Source: Lyophyllum atratum
Taxonomy: Eukaryota > Basidiomycota > Agaricomycetes > Agaricales > Lyophyllaceae
NCBI GenBank assembly: GCA_014905825.1
Contig: JACGCN010000025.1
Location: 682,001-746,000 of the forward strand
Length of the DNA: 64,000 nt
Direction: 5' to 3'
Part shown: one piece after another, positions 1 through 10,717 of the stretch
Numbering within the stretch: position 1 is the stretch's first letter
Layout: the number at the start of each line of letters is the position of its first letter
Position numbers and translations under genes: made by a program
The notes under the pieces: generated by a model
Told to the model about the DNA's origin: nothing
Databases searched by the model: none
The model's input: only the letters and a program-made list of their open reading frames with translations

Positions 1-1352
1 CCACTGCCTGTTGTTGGTCGTGCTCCGCGTTGTTTGATTTTTTGCCTTTTTTGCGGCGTACCGACATACAAAGGCTGAATGTCGTCCAAGAAAGTCGGGG
101 AGGCTACTAGTGATGTCCGCGCTGGCAAATACCAAACAAGCTGTGCGCCACGTGGCCAAACTGAAAATGTGATCACTGATCATGATGGTTGCTCCCACCA
201 GAAATATCAAGTCCGCGAGTTTTGTTACTTTCAGACACCAATGCAGCAGGCGTCGAGAACTGTCCGCCCTCCTCCAAGATTCTGATCCATTTCACGTGTC
301 TATACCAAGGCTTCTCTCAGGAGATCAACATCCCGGACTTCGACGTTCGACACATACAACACGAATCATACAAATCTGCAATCTTGTGCTCATAGTCCGA
401 ATGATTCCCACCCACCATCCACTATAGCAACCTCAGACTAGAGTCCATTCTCAAAATGCCTCGCATGCGACAAACAACCTTTCTGCGAGCCTGAATTTGA
501 ACAGGAAGCCTCGGTGTTCGATGATAGGTCTTGTCTGAGATCTTAGCCTATTTGGATTCCCTTCACCTGTTCCTCCCCACTTTCATTCGAAGTCGGCTAT
601 TGCTCAGCCCGGGCTGTCCAGGATCTCATGCGATCAATCACCGATTCAAGAACTGTAAGGTACGCTGGCAGAGTGTCGTCGTGACTGACCCGCGAAGCTC
701 TGCTAGAATCCTAAAAGTTCGGATACGACAAGAACCACTCTCAGTAATCCTTCCCGCAGTCGCCCGTTCAGAGTTACCGGCTGAGGCGAGTGACGGGACT
801 GATGCTCCGTGTCATGGGCACTAGGCGTCGGTGGTTCATTGCCCTTGTTAATCCTTGAATATCGCGCTTCCCTTGTCAACTTGTCGGACCATAGCCTCAG
901 GAAGACGCCTTATGGATCTTTGTCTGCGTATTTCACATGAAATATACTCGTGGGCCCACCACATTGCGCCCGGCGTCCAGATCGGGAGGAGCGCGATTTT
1001 TTGAATTTTACGGCAGAACGTGCATTGCATAGCTAATATTCTTCTGTTCGCAGATTGGGCGCATGGTGTCTATCCGGCTCCTTGTATACCCATGTATCTC
1101 CCTCGATGGCTGCGCGGCTTCGCTTTTCGTTCCTCACGCCACTGCACTTTGGCTTCATGAACACGACGGCTGTCCTGTTTCTGATGTTTCCCATCATCAG
1201 GTCGGCCATTTACATTTTTAGACCATGACAGAGTTCTTGTTGTGATCGAGACTGGATCTACTGAAACATATAAAGCGTCACATCTTTCAACGTGAACTCC
1301 CAAACAGGTTCGCCTCCCAACCCCCCACGACCACCACTATCATAAAGCAAGG
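1..1352. other. Intergenic / no gene recognised
   Basis: I see no convincing gene here. The open frames are short, lack recognisable domains and are not joined by plausible splice sites. The longest, 531-824 on the plus strand (97 codons), has no features of a known family. The last part, roughly 1250-1352, is the promoter and leader of the downstream P450. An upstream gene's end could lie in the first few hundred bases, but nothing supports one. Confidence 0.5.
1269..1274 (+). promoter_or_regulatory. Possible TATA box of the P450 gene
   Basis: TATAAA lies 79 bases before the ATG at 1353. It is followed by a pyrimidine-rich, CCCCCCACGACC-containing leader. Seen in sequence; use as a core promoter is inferred. 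Confidence 0.4.
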
Positions 1353-3444
1353 ATGCTCTGGAGCTTGATTTCTAACACGTTAATAATCTGCTTGGGCGTC
1401 ATCTTGGTCTTTCTGGTCCGATTTACGCTCCACTTCGTCAAGGGACGCCTCGCTTTGAAACATATTCCTGGACCACGAACATCATCGTTACTGTGGGGTG
1501 AAGAATGGGTGCTTTACCATAGCCTACCTGGTTCTCCCTATCTCCGTTGGCATAAGCAGTTCGGTAAGGTCGTCAGGTTCCAGGGCGCGTTCGGTGTGAG
1601 TGACATCATGATCATCTATCACTATCACTATAGTTTCTTCCATTTCTTTCCTGGCACTAACGCTCTTCCGTATATCTAGCACCAGATCCTATCTATCACT
1701 GACTCTCGAGCGATATCGTTCATTATTGGGGAGGGAATATACAGCTTTCCTAAACCCTACGGCGTTCGAGCGTGGTTCAAGGCAACCCTGGGCGAAGGTA
1801 TACTTTGGGTTGAAGGTAAGCGCCAAGTGGATTTATGTGTCTCATGGTTACTAACCATAGCGACGAAACTCAGGCAAGGCAGCCCACGAAAAGCAAAGGC
1901 GGACATTGGCCCCGGCCCTGAGGTATGTTTCCAGACCACATTTTCTCGTCAGCCACCTCGTTCCTTAACGCTATGACTTTAAATCTAGTCAACAGTCGGT
2001 TCGAAACCTCATGTATATCTTCTATGCGACCTCATCCAAGCTCGCGTCGCAATGGACAAAGTTGCTTGACAATAGCCATGCCGATGAGATTGAAATCGAA
2101 GTCACCAACTGGGCGGGACGTTTTGCGTCAGTATACCTGTCTGAGCGGCTGACTACGACAACTAACAAAAGTTGCAGACTCGACACCATCGGCCGCGCCG
2201 CGTTCTCATACGATTTTGATTGTCTTTCTGGGGAGCCCCACGCCCTAGCGGAAACGCTGGACGGGCTGACAAACAACGAAAACAAGCTATCGTCGTTTTA
2301 CATGCGTGCTCTCTTCTGGATCTTTCCTTCCATCCTATCGATCGGCAAAAAAGGTGAAATGATCAGGCGCACGAAGCAGGAGCTTGGAGACATCGCCTCC
2401 AAAATGTGGAGAGATGCAAAAATCGCTGGTGACTTCGAGGACCGGACCCTGATGGCTCTCATGCGTATGTCGCATATGCAATTGTGGCGTAGGCCAAATA
2501 CTGATGCGATTGTTCTCAACAGTGAAGGCTGACAAGGCATCTGGACAATGCATGAACGAAGAAGAAATTGTCTCTCAGATGCGTACCACGATCTCCGCAG
2601 GTTACGAGACCGTGTCTGCTCTCGTAGCGGTGAGCCTTCTGTCATGTCTCCGCCTGCCAATCGCGCTGACGCGAAAAATCAAGTGGATCTTGTACGAGCT
2701 CTCGCAGAACCCAGAGCTACAATCAGCCCTTCGAGAAGAAACGTCCACTGCCAGAGACGCCTCCTTCGACGAGCTCAACAACAAATACCCCTTGCTCGAC
2801 GCCATATTGAAGGAGACCTTGCGTCTACATCCCGCGATCCTCGAAAATCACCACGAGGTACGTAACAAATCTATATTTCCTCAATCCACCTCTTACTGAG
2901 CACCTCTATACTCCAGGCCGCCGATACCATAGTCATTCCTCTCTCAGAACCCCTCCCTGGCACCACCGAGACGCACCTCATCGTCCCCAAAGGCACCACC
3001 ATCGCGATCCCGCTCAACGTCATCCAGACCGATCCAGAGGTCTGGGGCCCGGATGCCGATGCCTTCCGACCGCAGCGGTGGATCGAGCGCAAGGAAGCCG
3101 GAATCTGGGGCGGTCGTGAGCTCTTGGCTTTCAGTGAGGGGTAAGTAGTACTCCACGCCCTGCTCCTTCGGGCGTCTGACCATGAACTGACCTCCTTTGT
3201 AGTCCCCGTTCCTGCATCGGGAAAGCCTTTGCGCTCGCGGAAATCAAAGTATGTGTCTGATGCTCCTCCCGCGCATTTAGGCTATACTCACCCTCACGTC
3301 CCTCAGGCTCTCACTGTGACCCTTCTTCGTCAGTTTGCGTTTTCTTGCCCGCATGAAATCGAGGCGTTCCAGAGTTTCGTTATTCGGCCTCGTATCAAAG
3401 GACAAGGGCCCAGCTCGCTTCCTCTCCTTGTTCGTAAGCTATGA
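1353..3444 (+). CDS. Cytochrome P450 monooxygenase (microsomal, class II type)
   Basis: Haem-thiolate monooxygenase, predicted anchored in the ER and fed by NADPH-P450 reductase; substrate unknown. The start at 1353 gives an N-terminal membrane anchor (residues about 8-26) followed by a proline-rich hinge (HIPGPRTSS). The joined exons show the C-helix (HEKQRRTLAPAL), an I-helix oxygen-activation motif (SAGYETVSA), the K-helix ExxR (KETLRLHP), the PERF-like FRPQRW, and the haem loop FSEG-PRSCIGKAFALAE with the ligand Cys. At least seven short introns interrupt it. The first donor is at 1596, and the last exon runs to the TGA at 3442-3444. All hallmark motifs are present, so it looks functional. 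The family resembles the large fungal CYP5144/5150-like expansions, but I cannot assign the CYP number. It converges on ERG5 with about 340 bp between stops, and no biosynthetic cluster surrounds it. Confidence 0.88.
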
Positions 3445-3788
3445 TGAACTATGCATTGGGAGTATTGGCGAGCATGCAGCTGGATCTTGGGACTTGGAGG
3501 TGGAGATGGACGCTATTGGACAATGTATCTATAATTTTAACAGTAAAGATTCGATTTTTCGCTCCAAGTTCAGAGCAGTTATGCAAGAGACATGTCGTGA
3601 CTGGTATATTATTAGAAATTCATACACGACTAGGTAAAAGCCCCAGCCACTTAATGAGTGAGCATGTACGGTACTTTGGCGTCACGGATGTGTGCGCATT
3701 CTATGTACCGTTTTGAAATCAGTTCGGCCTCTCGATTCATAAGATTAGCTTAATATTTTAAGAGATATTGTTAGTATCGCAATTGAGT

Positions 3789-5614
3789 TCATGGGTGGCG
3801 GGGTGAGAATGTCAGACGGCAGCCGTCTTTGGGGAACAGTGTGGCGATGATTCTGAGAAGGTGAAAGGTCAATCACGGATGCTGGAAAAAAATCTGACAT
3901 GTGGACTTACTCGACCTCCTCACTCAGCGGTGTAATTTCGTGTTCAAAGTCCATCATAACGACGGCGGTGGCAAGGACGAGGACAATATTCATCTGAGCG
4001 TATTCCAGACCGATGCAGCGATGAGGCCCTGATCCGAAGACAATATAGTTCTTGGGGTTTTGGTTCGCCGAGCCCTCGGCATCGAGCCACCGCTCGGGGA
4101 GAAGGTTCTCGGGTTCGGGGTAGATCGAGGGGTCGTGCAGGGAGTTGAAGAACGAGGGGATGACCATGCTGTTGACGGGAACGGTATAATCATCGGAGAT
4201 GGGGAAGGCTTTGGTTGTCTTGTACGGAACCTGAGGGACGACAATTTAGGATGCGAGATAGAACGAAAAAGGAAAAGACAGACCATGGTGACGGGGGGCT
4301 TGACGCGCATACTCTCTTTGACGAAGGCATTCAGGTAAGTCATCTGGTCGATCATTTCGAGAGTGAGGGGCTTCTGGTAGTTGCCCTGACGAACGACGTC
4401 CTGCTCAGCCCGGACCTTTGCAAGAATTTCAGGATTGTCGGCCAAGTGCTGGAATCCGTAGATTAAACCGCTGCTCATTGCGTCTTGCGAAGCAAACAGG
4501 AAGGAGAAGAGGACCATGGCCATCTCGAGATCGCTAAACTCCCTCCTGCCCTTGTAGTTGGGATCGGCCAGAATTTGAACCCATTCGTCCAACATGCATT
4601 CTGGCTCAGCACCCGAGCTCATGGATTCCTTGCTTAGTTTGGCGGCAAGCTCGAGCCATCGGAGTGCGGCCTTGCGGGCCTGAATGGCTTTGTACACCTT
4701 GGTTCCAGGAAGCGCAAGAGGGAAGTTGACCAGCTCGAGGGATTGGGTAATAGCCCAATACTTGTCATTAATTTCAAGGGCAGCTTCTTCGGAGATATGC
4801 TTGCCACAGAAGACGCGTAGAGATGTGTCCATGTTCAAGTGACGAGCGGTCATCATGATGGGTTGTGCTTCGGTAGTTTTCGCGGCGACACTGAGCCATT
4901 TGGTCAGATGTTTGCGCGTGATAGATTCTTGGATGGCCATATAAATTCTGTGACAAGCCTGGTGAGTTTGTGTAGAATGTCAAGAGTGCAAATATAATTT
5001 ACCCGAGTGCTCTGCGCGTGAAAAGAGCGTTCAGACCGCGGCGATAGGCCAAATGGTCTTTCCCGGCCAAGAAAACCCTAGGTACCGGTGTGAGACGATA
5101 TCCGAGAACGCGAATACACAACATACCAGTTGTCAGGGCGTAGAACCTGCTTCGCCGAGTGCACAAGACAGGGCTCAGCATAGCTAGGAGAGTTGAGGAT
5201 TTTACGCGCAAACTCGTTGGAAGAGGCCATGACGATGAAACTAGAAAGTATAAGAGTATGTTCACGCGCTGTTTCGTACGTAACTTACATGTTGAAGACA
5301 CTGATCGCGCTCAGAGCACCCGAATCCCACTGCCTCTTGTAACCCTCCATGGTAGGATTCATAGAGTCGGCAAACTTGCCAATAAGTGGAATAGTCCATT
5401 TATCACCCGGCAAATGACGTTTCTTGTATCGGTATACGGACTGCTCCAAGACGAGGAGAGAAATGATAATTGCGGCGGTGGTCCATAGCCAGGTGGCGGA
5501 TTTGCCTTGGGGAAGGAGAGGGAAGGTAGCAGCAGTTAAATTATGAAGGGTGGCCTGGAACGTGGAGGACGGCATGGAGGCGGCGACGGAAGCATCCTTG
5601 AGATGGGCCGACAT
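3789..5614 (-). CDS. ERG5: Sterol C-22 desaturase, cytochrome P450 CYP61 (ERG5)
   Basis: ER P450 that introduces the C22-C23 double bond in the ergosterol side chain, late in the sterol pathway. The N-terminus has a lumenal stretch and a membrane anchor (around ATWLWTTAAIIISLLVLEQ). It is followed by the CYP61-typical KWTIPLIGKFADSMNPTMEG segment. Later come the I-helix FASQDAMSSG, ExxR in VKESMRVKPP, and the haem loop VFGSGPHRCIGLEYA. The apparent stop after PLSEEVE is a splice donor. Joining the last exon gives the expected CYP61 tail (ATLFPKDGC...) ending at the TGA whose complement is 3789-3791. Introns are few and short. Motif order and the diagnostic N-terminal block make the identification strong. 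The upstream region faces away from the membrane-protein gene at 6073. Confidence 0.93.
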
Positions 5615-6072
5615 GGTGGGGACGAGTTCCAGCGAAATCCAAGCAAACTGCTACCAATTTGTGCTGATCATATAACCTGACAACATGAACTGATTTTTTT
5701 CCATCAGCCAATCATATTACGCGTAGCATTCGTTAGTCAGCCTGGATCACCAAAGAAGTACTTACGCGTCTGGGCCTGGGCCGCGGACCTACATTTCACA
5801 GTTGGGAAGCATTCACAAGTGCTGCCGTCTTATCTATCGTCTGGACTCTCCCTTCATGTTCACCGCCTTCGTCGGATTGATAGCCTCCACCCATCCAATT
5901 TCTCGACCATATCTATCACAGCCTCGTCGCTCTGATATTGATTAAATTCAGTTTAGCTATGTACTTGGTCCACCACAGATCTCGGCCAAAGTCTCACGAA
6001 GGAGCAACACCGAGTTCAGCCTGAGCTCTCGCCGTGTTGCCCCTCTGTACCCAAAGCCTCAGGCTGCAGCGC
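5615..6072. other. Divergent intergenic region between ERG5 and membrane protein
   Basis: This is a 458-bp shared promoter region for ERG5 (-) and the single-pass membrane protein (+). It holds no coding sequence that I can support. I did not find a clear sterol-response element by eye. Confidence 0.5.
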
Positions 6073-7133
6073 ATGGTCCTCTTGCGGTGGTTCACATGTG
6101 CGCTCGTTGCTCTACAGTCGCAGGCGGCGTTGCAGAATATCACTATCGACGACACCTTTGGCGATCCTCTTTCCGGGCAAAAGATTGTTTATCAACCTGC
6201 TGGCGCCTGGAACACCGTTGACTGCGTTCCCTGTACCGCTCGTCCCGACGCAGCCCTGGCTTTCAATGGAACCTGGCACGATGGCACTGTATGTCAGTCT
6301 AAACCCACCAATATCAGAATCTAACTCACCATCTGCAGTTCTACCCCGCGCCAGGGAGCAATGACTTTCCAAATACACCGCTTTCTGCATCCGTTACCTT
6401 CAATGGTCAGAGCATGGACTTTTCCCACTGAACTCAGCTGACAATAATTGTCTTCCAGGCACTGCAGTATATGTCATTTGCATTCTCGCTCGGACGACGG
6501 CTACACCGTTTGGTGACAGTAACATGACATTTCTTATCGATGGAAATGTGGCTGATACTTTTGTCAAACCTGCGCCTGGGACCACGGGTTTCGACTATAA
6601 TGTGACGGTCTATTCGAACCATTCGCTGAAGCCCGGTACTCATACGATCACCATACAAAATGGCCACGTCAATGGACCAAAGTCGATCATGATCATTGAT
6701 AGAATCATCTATACGTGAGTCTGCCATTTATATTCTGTCGCGCGTTTCGTTCAATCAAGACTCGAACGTGCTGTCGTTATCCAGAACGCATATTCCGGAC
6801 CCAAAAGCGACCCCTTCCAATAATGCAAGCGTCATTGCAGGAGCTGTCGTTGGCTCCGTCGTGTTTGCATTGGCCATAGTCCTGCTACTCGTACTCCTAT
6901 ATCGCAAACGCAGGAAAAGCCTCGACGAAAAGCATGAGGACCATCAAATACATCCATTCACTGCGCCCAATCCCCCCACCTCATACGGACCGTCATCGGC
7001 AGACAGACCACATGTCTCCTCAGGACCATCGAATACCTCCATATCACCGGCTGATGCACCGCCAGCGTATGAGCATTCAGGTGTAGGGCCGTCAAGTAGA
7101 GAGTGCTCGGGTTATCGCAAGGAGAGGCTTTAG
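6073..7133 (+). CDS. Secreted-type single-pass membrane protein, basidiomycete family
   Basis: The start at 6073 gives a signal peptide (MVLLRWFTCALVALQSQA). An extracellular beta-rich region follows with paired Cys (VDCVPCTARP), repeated Gly/Thr blocks and many N-glycosylation sequons. Then come one transmembrane helix (ASVIAGAVVGSVVFALAIVL plus LLVLLY), a basic stop-transfer RKRRKS, and a Pro/Ser/Thr-rich cytosolic tail. Three or four short introns separate the exons, with splice sites around 6289, 6404, 6457 and 6714. This organisation is very common in Agaricomycetes, where such proteins are generally annotated as hypothetical or as carbohydrate-binding-like surface receptors. I do not recognise a catalytic domain. 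A sensor or wall-associated role is only an inference from topology. Confidence 0.75.
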
Positions 7134-7729
7134 GTTTTTCTATGGCTAGGCTCTCAGCGCGGAGGTCTCTTCTTTCTCTGTTCAGGCATTCGGGTCGTCA
7201 CCTTTGGCGGATAAAGTCAAAGCCGTATCGCCTGGGAGAGCAACGTGCACTGTTTGCTGAAGCATTCATCTAAGCCCGTAGATCCACGAGGCAGCCTATC
7301 GGTTTTGCTTCTATACCCTCCCGGTCATGATATTCGCATCACTTGGGCCCCTGCTCCGCTCCTGATATACAGATGCGGAAGTTGTGCGTTTTAAATATGA
7401 CGGGTTGTAGTATTTCAACGTTATCGACATTCTTTTACCAGTCTCAATGGTATTTGGTGTACAACAGCCCTACCTACTCCAATGAATTTCACATCATGAG
7501 TAGTCGGCAACCGCAATCTTCAGGTTTCCAGACTTGAGGTAACGGAGACGAGAGTCATGGCACAACATTCCCTAATGCTTAGCCGATGCATATTGCAACC
7601 CTCAAGCGACTCCATAGACCTGTCATTTCTTCAACTTCTTGCGTGCATCGCTGTGGATTTGCGTTTCTGCCATATGGATCACATGATATGACGCACGAGA
7701 GGGCTTCCACGACGTCATCAGCCTCTCTG

Positions 7730-7736
7730 TATATAA
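7730..7736 (+). promoter_or_regulatory. TATA box with upstream GACGTCA (CRE-like) site
   Basis: TATATAA lies 57 bases before the ATG at 7793. A GACGTCAT motif, resembling ATF/CREB sites, lies about 20 bases further upstream (7711-7718). The spacing suits a regulated, possibly stress-inducible core promoter for the LEA-like gene. Function is inferred. Confidence 0.45.
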
Positions 7737-7792
7737 CCTCTCATTCTCGATAGTAGTTTATTTCACAAGCACCTAAAGCACCTACTTCCACC

Positions 7793-8301
7793 ATGTTCAA
7801 CGCCATCACCTCATCCGCACGTACATCCGCTGTCCGCCTATCATTCGCAAACGCCCGGACCCTCCACTCAACGCCAGTCGCTGCCAAATCCGTGACGGAG
7901 AAGGTCTCGGAGGTTGCGGATAAGGTTGGCCGACAATCGACCATATATCCTGGACCGTAAATTGATGCTTCTGCTTCGTGTGCAGGTGAACAAGAAAGTT
8001 GGGAAAAAGCTTGCATCCGCAATTGAAACTGGGGAGAAGGCGACACAAGCAACGAAAGAAACCTTAGGTTCGTCCATCCAGCTTTTTCTCGCCAAGTATG
8101 TGCTCAATGTTACGGCTAGGCTCAGCCACGCATGAGACTAAGGAGAAGGCAGCGGAAACAGCGAAGGTTGCTGAACAGAAGAAAAACCAGGTAGTTCAAT
8201 CTCTGCCACATCGTGCATTGGACGGCACTAATGTATATTGATAGGCAGCTGCTGGTGCTCGGGAAGCTAAAGAGGACTTCAAGCAGGAGGTGAAGAAGTA
8301 A
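7793..8301 (+). CDS. Small mitochondrial LEA-like hydrophilic protein
   Basis: Three exons join cleanly: 7793-7924, 7986 to about 8067, then two short 3' pieces ending in TAA at 8299-8301. They give about 113 residues. The N-terminus is an amphipathic, Arg/Ser-rich, acid-free presequence (MFNAITSSARTSAVRLSFAN) with an RTLHST cleavage context, so mitochondrial import is likely. The rest is very hydrophilic and Lys/Glu/Ala/Thr-rich, with 11-residue-like repeats (ATQATKETLG, ATHETKEKAAETAK, AGAREAKEDFKQEVKK) typical of group 3 LEA or apolipoprotein-like amphipathic helices. It has no Cys or Trp in the mature part. The likely role is membrane or protein protection under desiccation or heat in the matrix. 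This is inferred from composition. Confidence 0.75.
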
Positions 8302-8443
8302 TTATTGTATTTTATCTATTCCACACCTGCCACTGTAGCATATCATTGTCCTCAAGTGACTGTACAATCAACGCTTAGACTTGCATGTCATGCAGGCTAT
8401 GTGCCACGAGAACTCGGGTCCGAGGTTGACTAGGTTGGCGTGG

Positions 8444-8582
8444 CGGTTCCGTCTCTGCAACACCTGCATTTTGCACCTTGTTAATGATACTCAGCCACAA
8501 GATCGGGGGGCTGATACGGTTCCGCTGCAACAGCCGCCTTTTTGCACCTTGTTAACCATACTACTCAGCCGCAAGATCGGGG
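8444..8582. repeat. Two-copy imperfect tandem repeat
   Basis: Units 8444-8507 and 8517-8582 both begin CGGTTCCG, share TTTTGCACCTTGTTAA and end CAAGATCGGGG. They differ by a handful of substitutions and small indels. The array lies downstream of the LEA-like gene and about 300 bp before eIF4A. It contains no coding signal. Confidence 0.75.
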
Positions 8583-8886
8583 AATTGATGGTGTATGGTC
8601 TGTAAATAGCAGCTGCTGGCTCTGTCGCTCAGATTTTGACTGGAACATGATCATAAAACCTGTGGCTGTGAGAACCATTTGTGATTCATGGTGACTTCGG
8701 TTTCGCAACCTAGATAACCACGTGGAAAGATCAGAGATGGATCAATCGCTCGATTTAAACTCCGCCTGAAAAGCAGCCACGACATTTTTCTTCTCGGATC
8801 CGACCTCTATTTCTCCAATCAACCCCAACCCACACCTAACACTTTCCAGAAGGCAGTACTACTCCCCTTCAACCTATTAGAATTGT

Positions 8887-10369
8887 ATGAAAGGGTAAGG
8901 AGAACGTTTGCAACTCGAAGAGATCCATTATTAACTCGATTTTTGACCCTCCAGAGAAGAATCCACGCTTATAGATGCCTCCGTAGACGAGATTGAGTCC
9001 AATTGGGACCAAGTCGTTGATAGGTACGATCTCTAGCTGCAGACGACTGCGATCCATCTGATCTCATTGCATCCAGTTTCGATAACATGGAGCTCAAGCC
9101 TGAGCTTCTTCGCGGAATCTATGCATACGGGTAATTTTTTTTCATCCTGCCTTGTCAGCTGGTACTCAAAATTTTTACTCCAGTTTTGAACGCCCTTCTG
9201 CCATTCAACAGCGTGCAATCGTCCCTGTCGTCAAGGGTCACGATGTCATCGCTCAAGCCCAGTCGGGAACTGGCAAAACCGCCACATTCTCCGTCTCCAT
9301 TCTTCAACGATTGGACCCGGAAGTCAAAGGCACCCAGGCCTTGATCCTCGCTCCCACCCGTGAGCTCGCGCTCCAGATCCACAAAGTCGTCGTCGCTCTT
9401 GGAGACTACATGAACGTCCAGAGCTTGGCTTGTGTTGGCGGCACGAACGTCCGTGAGGACATGGAGAAGCTCCGCGGTGGTATCCAGGTTGTCGTTGGCA
9501 CGCCAGGCCGCGCCTTCGACATGATCAAGCGCGGTGCCCTCAGGACCGATGGCATCAAGATCATGTGTCTCGACGAGGCCGATGAGATGTTGTCTCAGGG
9601 CTTCAAGGACCAGATCTACGAGGTCTTCCAGCTCCTCCCCAACGACACCCAAGTCGCTCTGTTCTCCGCTACCATGCCCGCTGAGGTTTTGGAGGTCTCC
9701 AAGAAGTTCATGCGTGACCCCGTCCGCATCCTCGTCAAGAAGGACGAACTGACTCTGGAGGGTATCAAGCAGTTCTACATCGCTGTCGAGAAGGAAGACT
9801 GGAAGTTGGATACGCTTTGCGATCTTTACGAAACCATCACGATCACCCAGGCCGTCATTTTCTGCAACACTCGCCGAAAGGTCGACATGTTGACTGATCA
9901 GATGCTTGGACGAGAATTCACGGTATCCGCCATGGTGAGTGAACCTCAATCGTCCCTCAACGATTGCATGTCTGATTCTGAGCGTTTCGTTTAGCATGGT
10001 GACATGGAGCAGAAGCAGCGTGAGCTGCTCATGAAGGAGTTCCGAACTGGTTCCACACGTGTCCTCATCACCACCGATCTCCTCGCTCGTGGAATCGACG
10101 TCCAGCAGGTTTCCCTTGTCATCAACTACGATCTCCCCACCAGCCGTGAGAACTACATCCATCGCATTGGTCGTGGTGGACGTTTCGGTCGTAAAGGTGT
10201 TGCTATCAACTTCGTCACCAACAACGATGTTGCCATGCTTCGCGATATCGAACAGTTCTACAACACCCAGATCGATGAGATGCCCCTCAACGTTGCGTGC
10301 GTATCCATTCATTTCCTTGCCTCTGCAACAACTAATGATTGTCTTCTCCCTTAAAGTGACCTCATTTAA
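8887..10369 (+). CDS. TIF1: Translation initiation factor eIF4A, DEAD-box RNA helicase
   Basis: ATP-dependent RNA helicase that unwinds 5' leaders within eIF4F in the cytosol. Six coding exons (8887-8894, 8955-9023, 9077-9130, 9184-9934, 9995-10296, 10357-10369) sum to 1197 nt, exactly 399 codons including the stop. This matches the family's usual length. Motifs in order: N-terminal [21 protein letters not shown]-motif [33 protein letters not shown] (CLDEADEML), [25 protein letters not shown] and [13 protein letters not shown], with C-terminal NVADLI. The first coding exon is only 8 nt (ATG AAA GG) and the last only 13 nt. Codon usage is strongly biased to C-ending codons, as expected of a highly expressed gene; this also creates a long antisense open frame. 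Confidence 0.96.
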
Positions 10370-10717
10370 TTTGGGACGTTGCTTGTTCTGCTGTACTTGT
10401 ACCCGTACCATTGTATTCATTCAGTTGTAATACATCTCGCGTGACGTACACACTAGCCAACCAGCTTGGGCCTTGTGAATTGCATGTTGCATAAGACAGG
10501 GCACCTGTGTACAGTGGCTGGGGAGCTGTCAGTGATTTAGTATCATATGTACCTCCAGTTATTTAATCCATACGGTGAAAAGAGAGAGAGAGAGGAGACT
10601 GAGTGATACCCCCCTGGAGAGAGATATCAGGATGATCCAAATTCCAATTGAATTCAAATTGCTGAAAATGTCTGATCCGGTCACGCCAGCGCGTTTCCGA
10701 CCTAACCACCACACCCA
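10370..10717. other. Intergenic between eIF4A and ATP11
   Basis: It holds the eIF4A 3' UTR and the ATP11 promoter. A short GA-rich run (GAGAGAGAGAGG near 10582) is the only notable sequence. No gene was seen. Confidence 0.5.

Noticed and set aside
1353..5614. Secondary-metabolite cluster from two adjacent P450 genes
   Set aside because: One is the housekeeping sterol enzyme ERG5 and no synthase, transporter or regulator gene is adjacent.
9155..10420. 421-codon open frame antisense to eIF4A
   Set aside because: It mirrors the eIF4A exons; the sense gene's strong codon bias (few sense codons whose complement is a stop) creates it. It crosses eIF4A introns without its own splice logic and has no domain.
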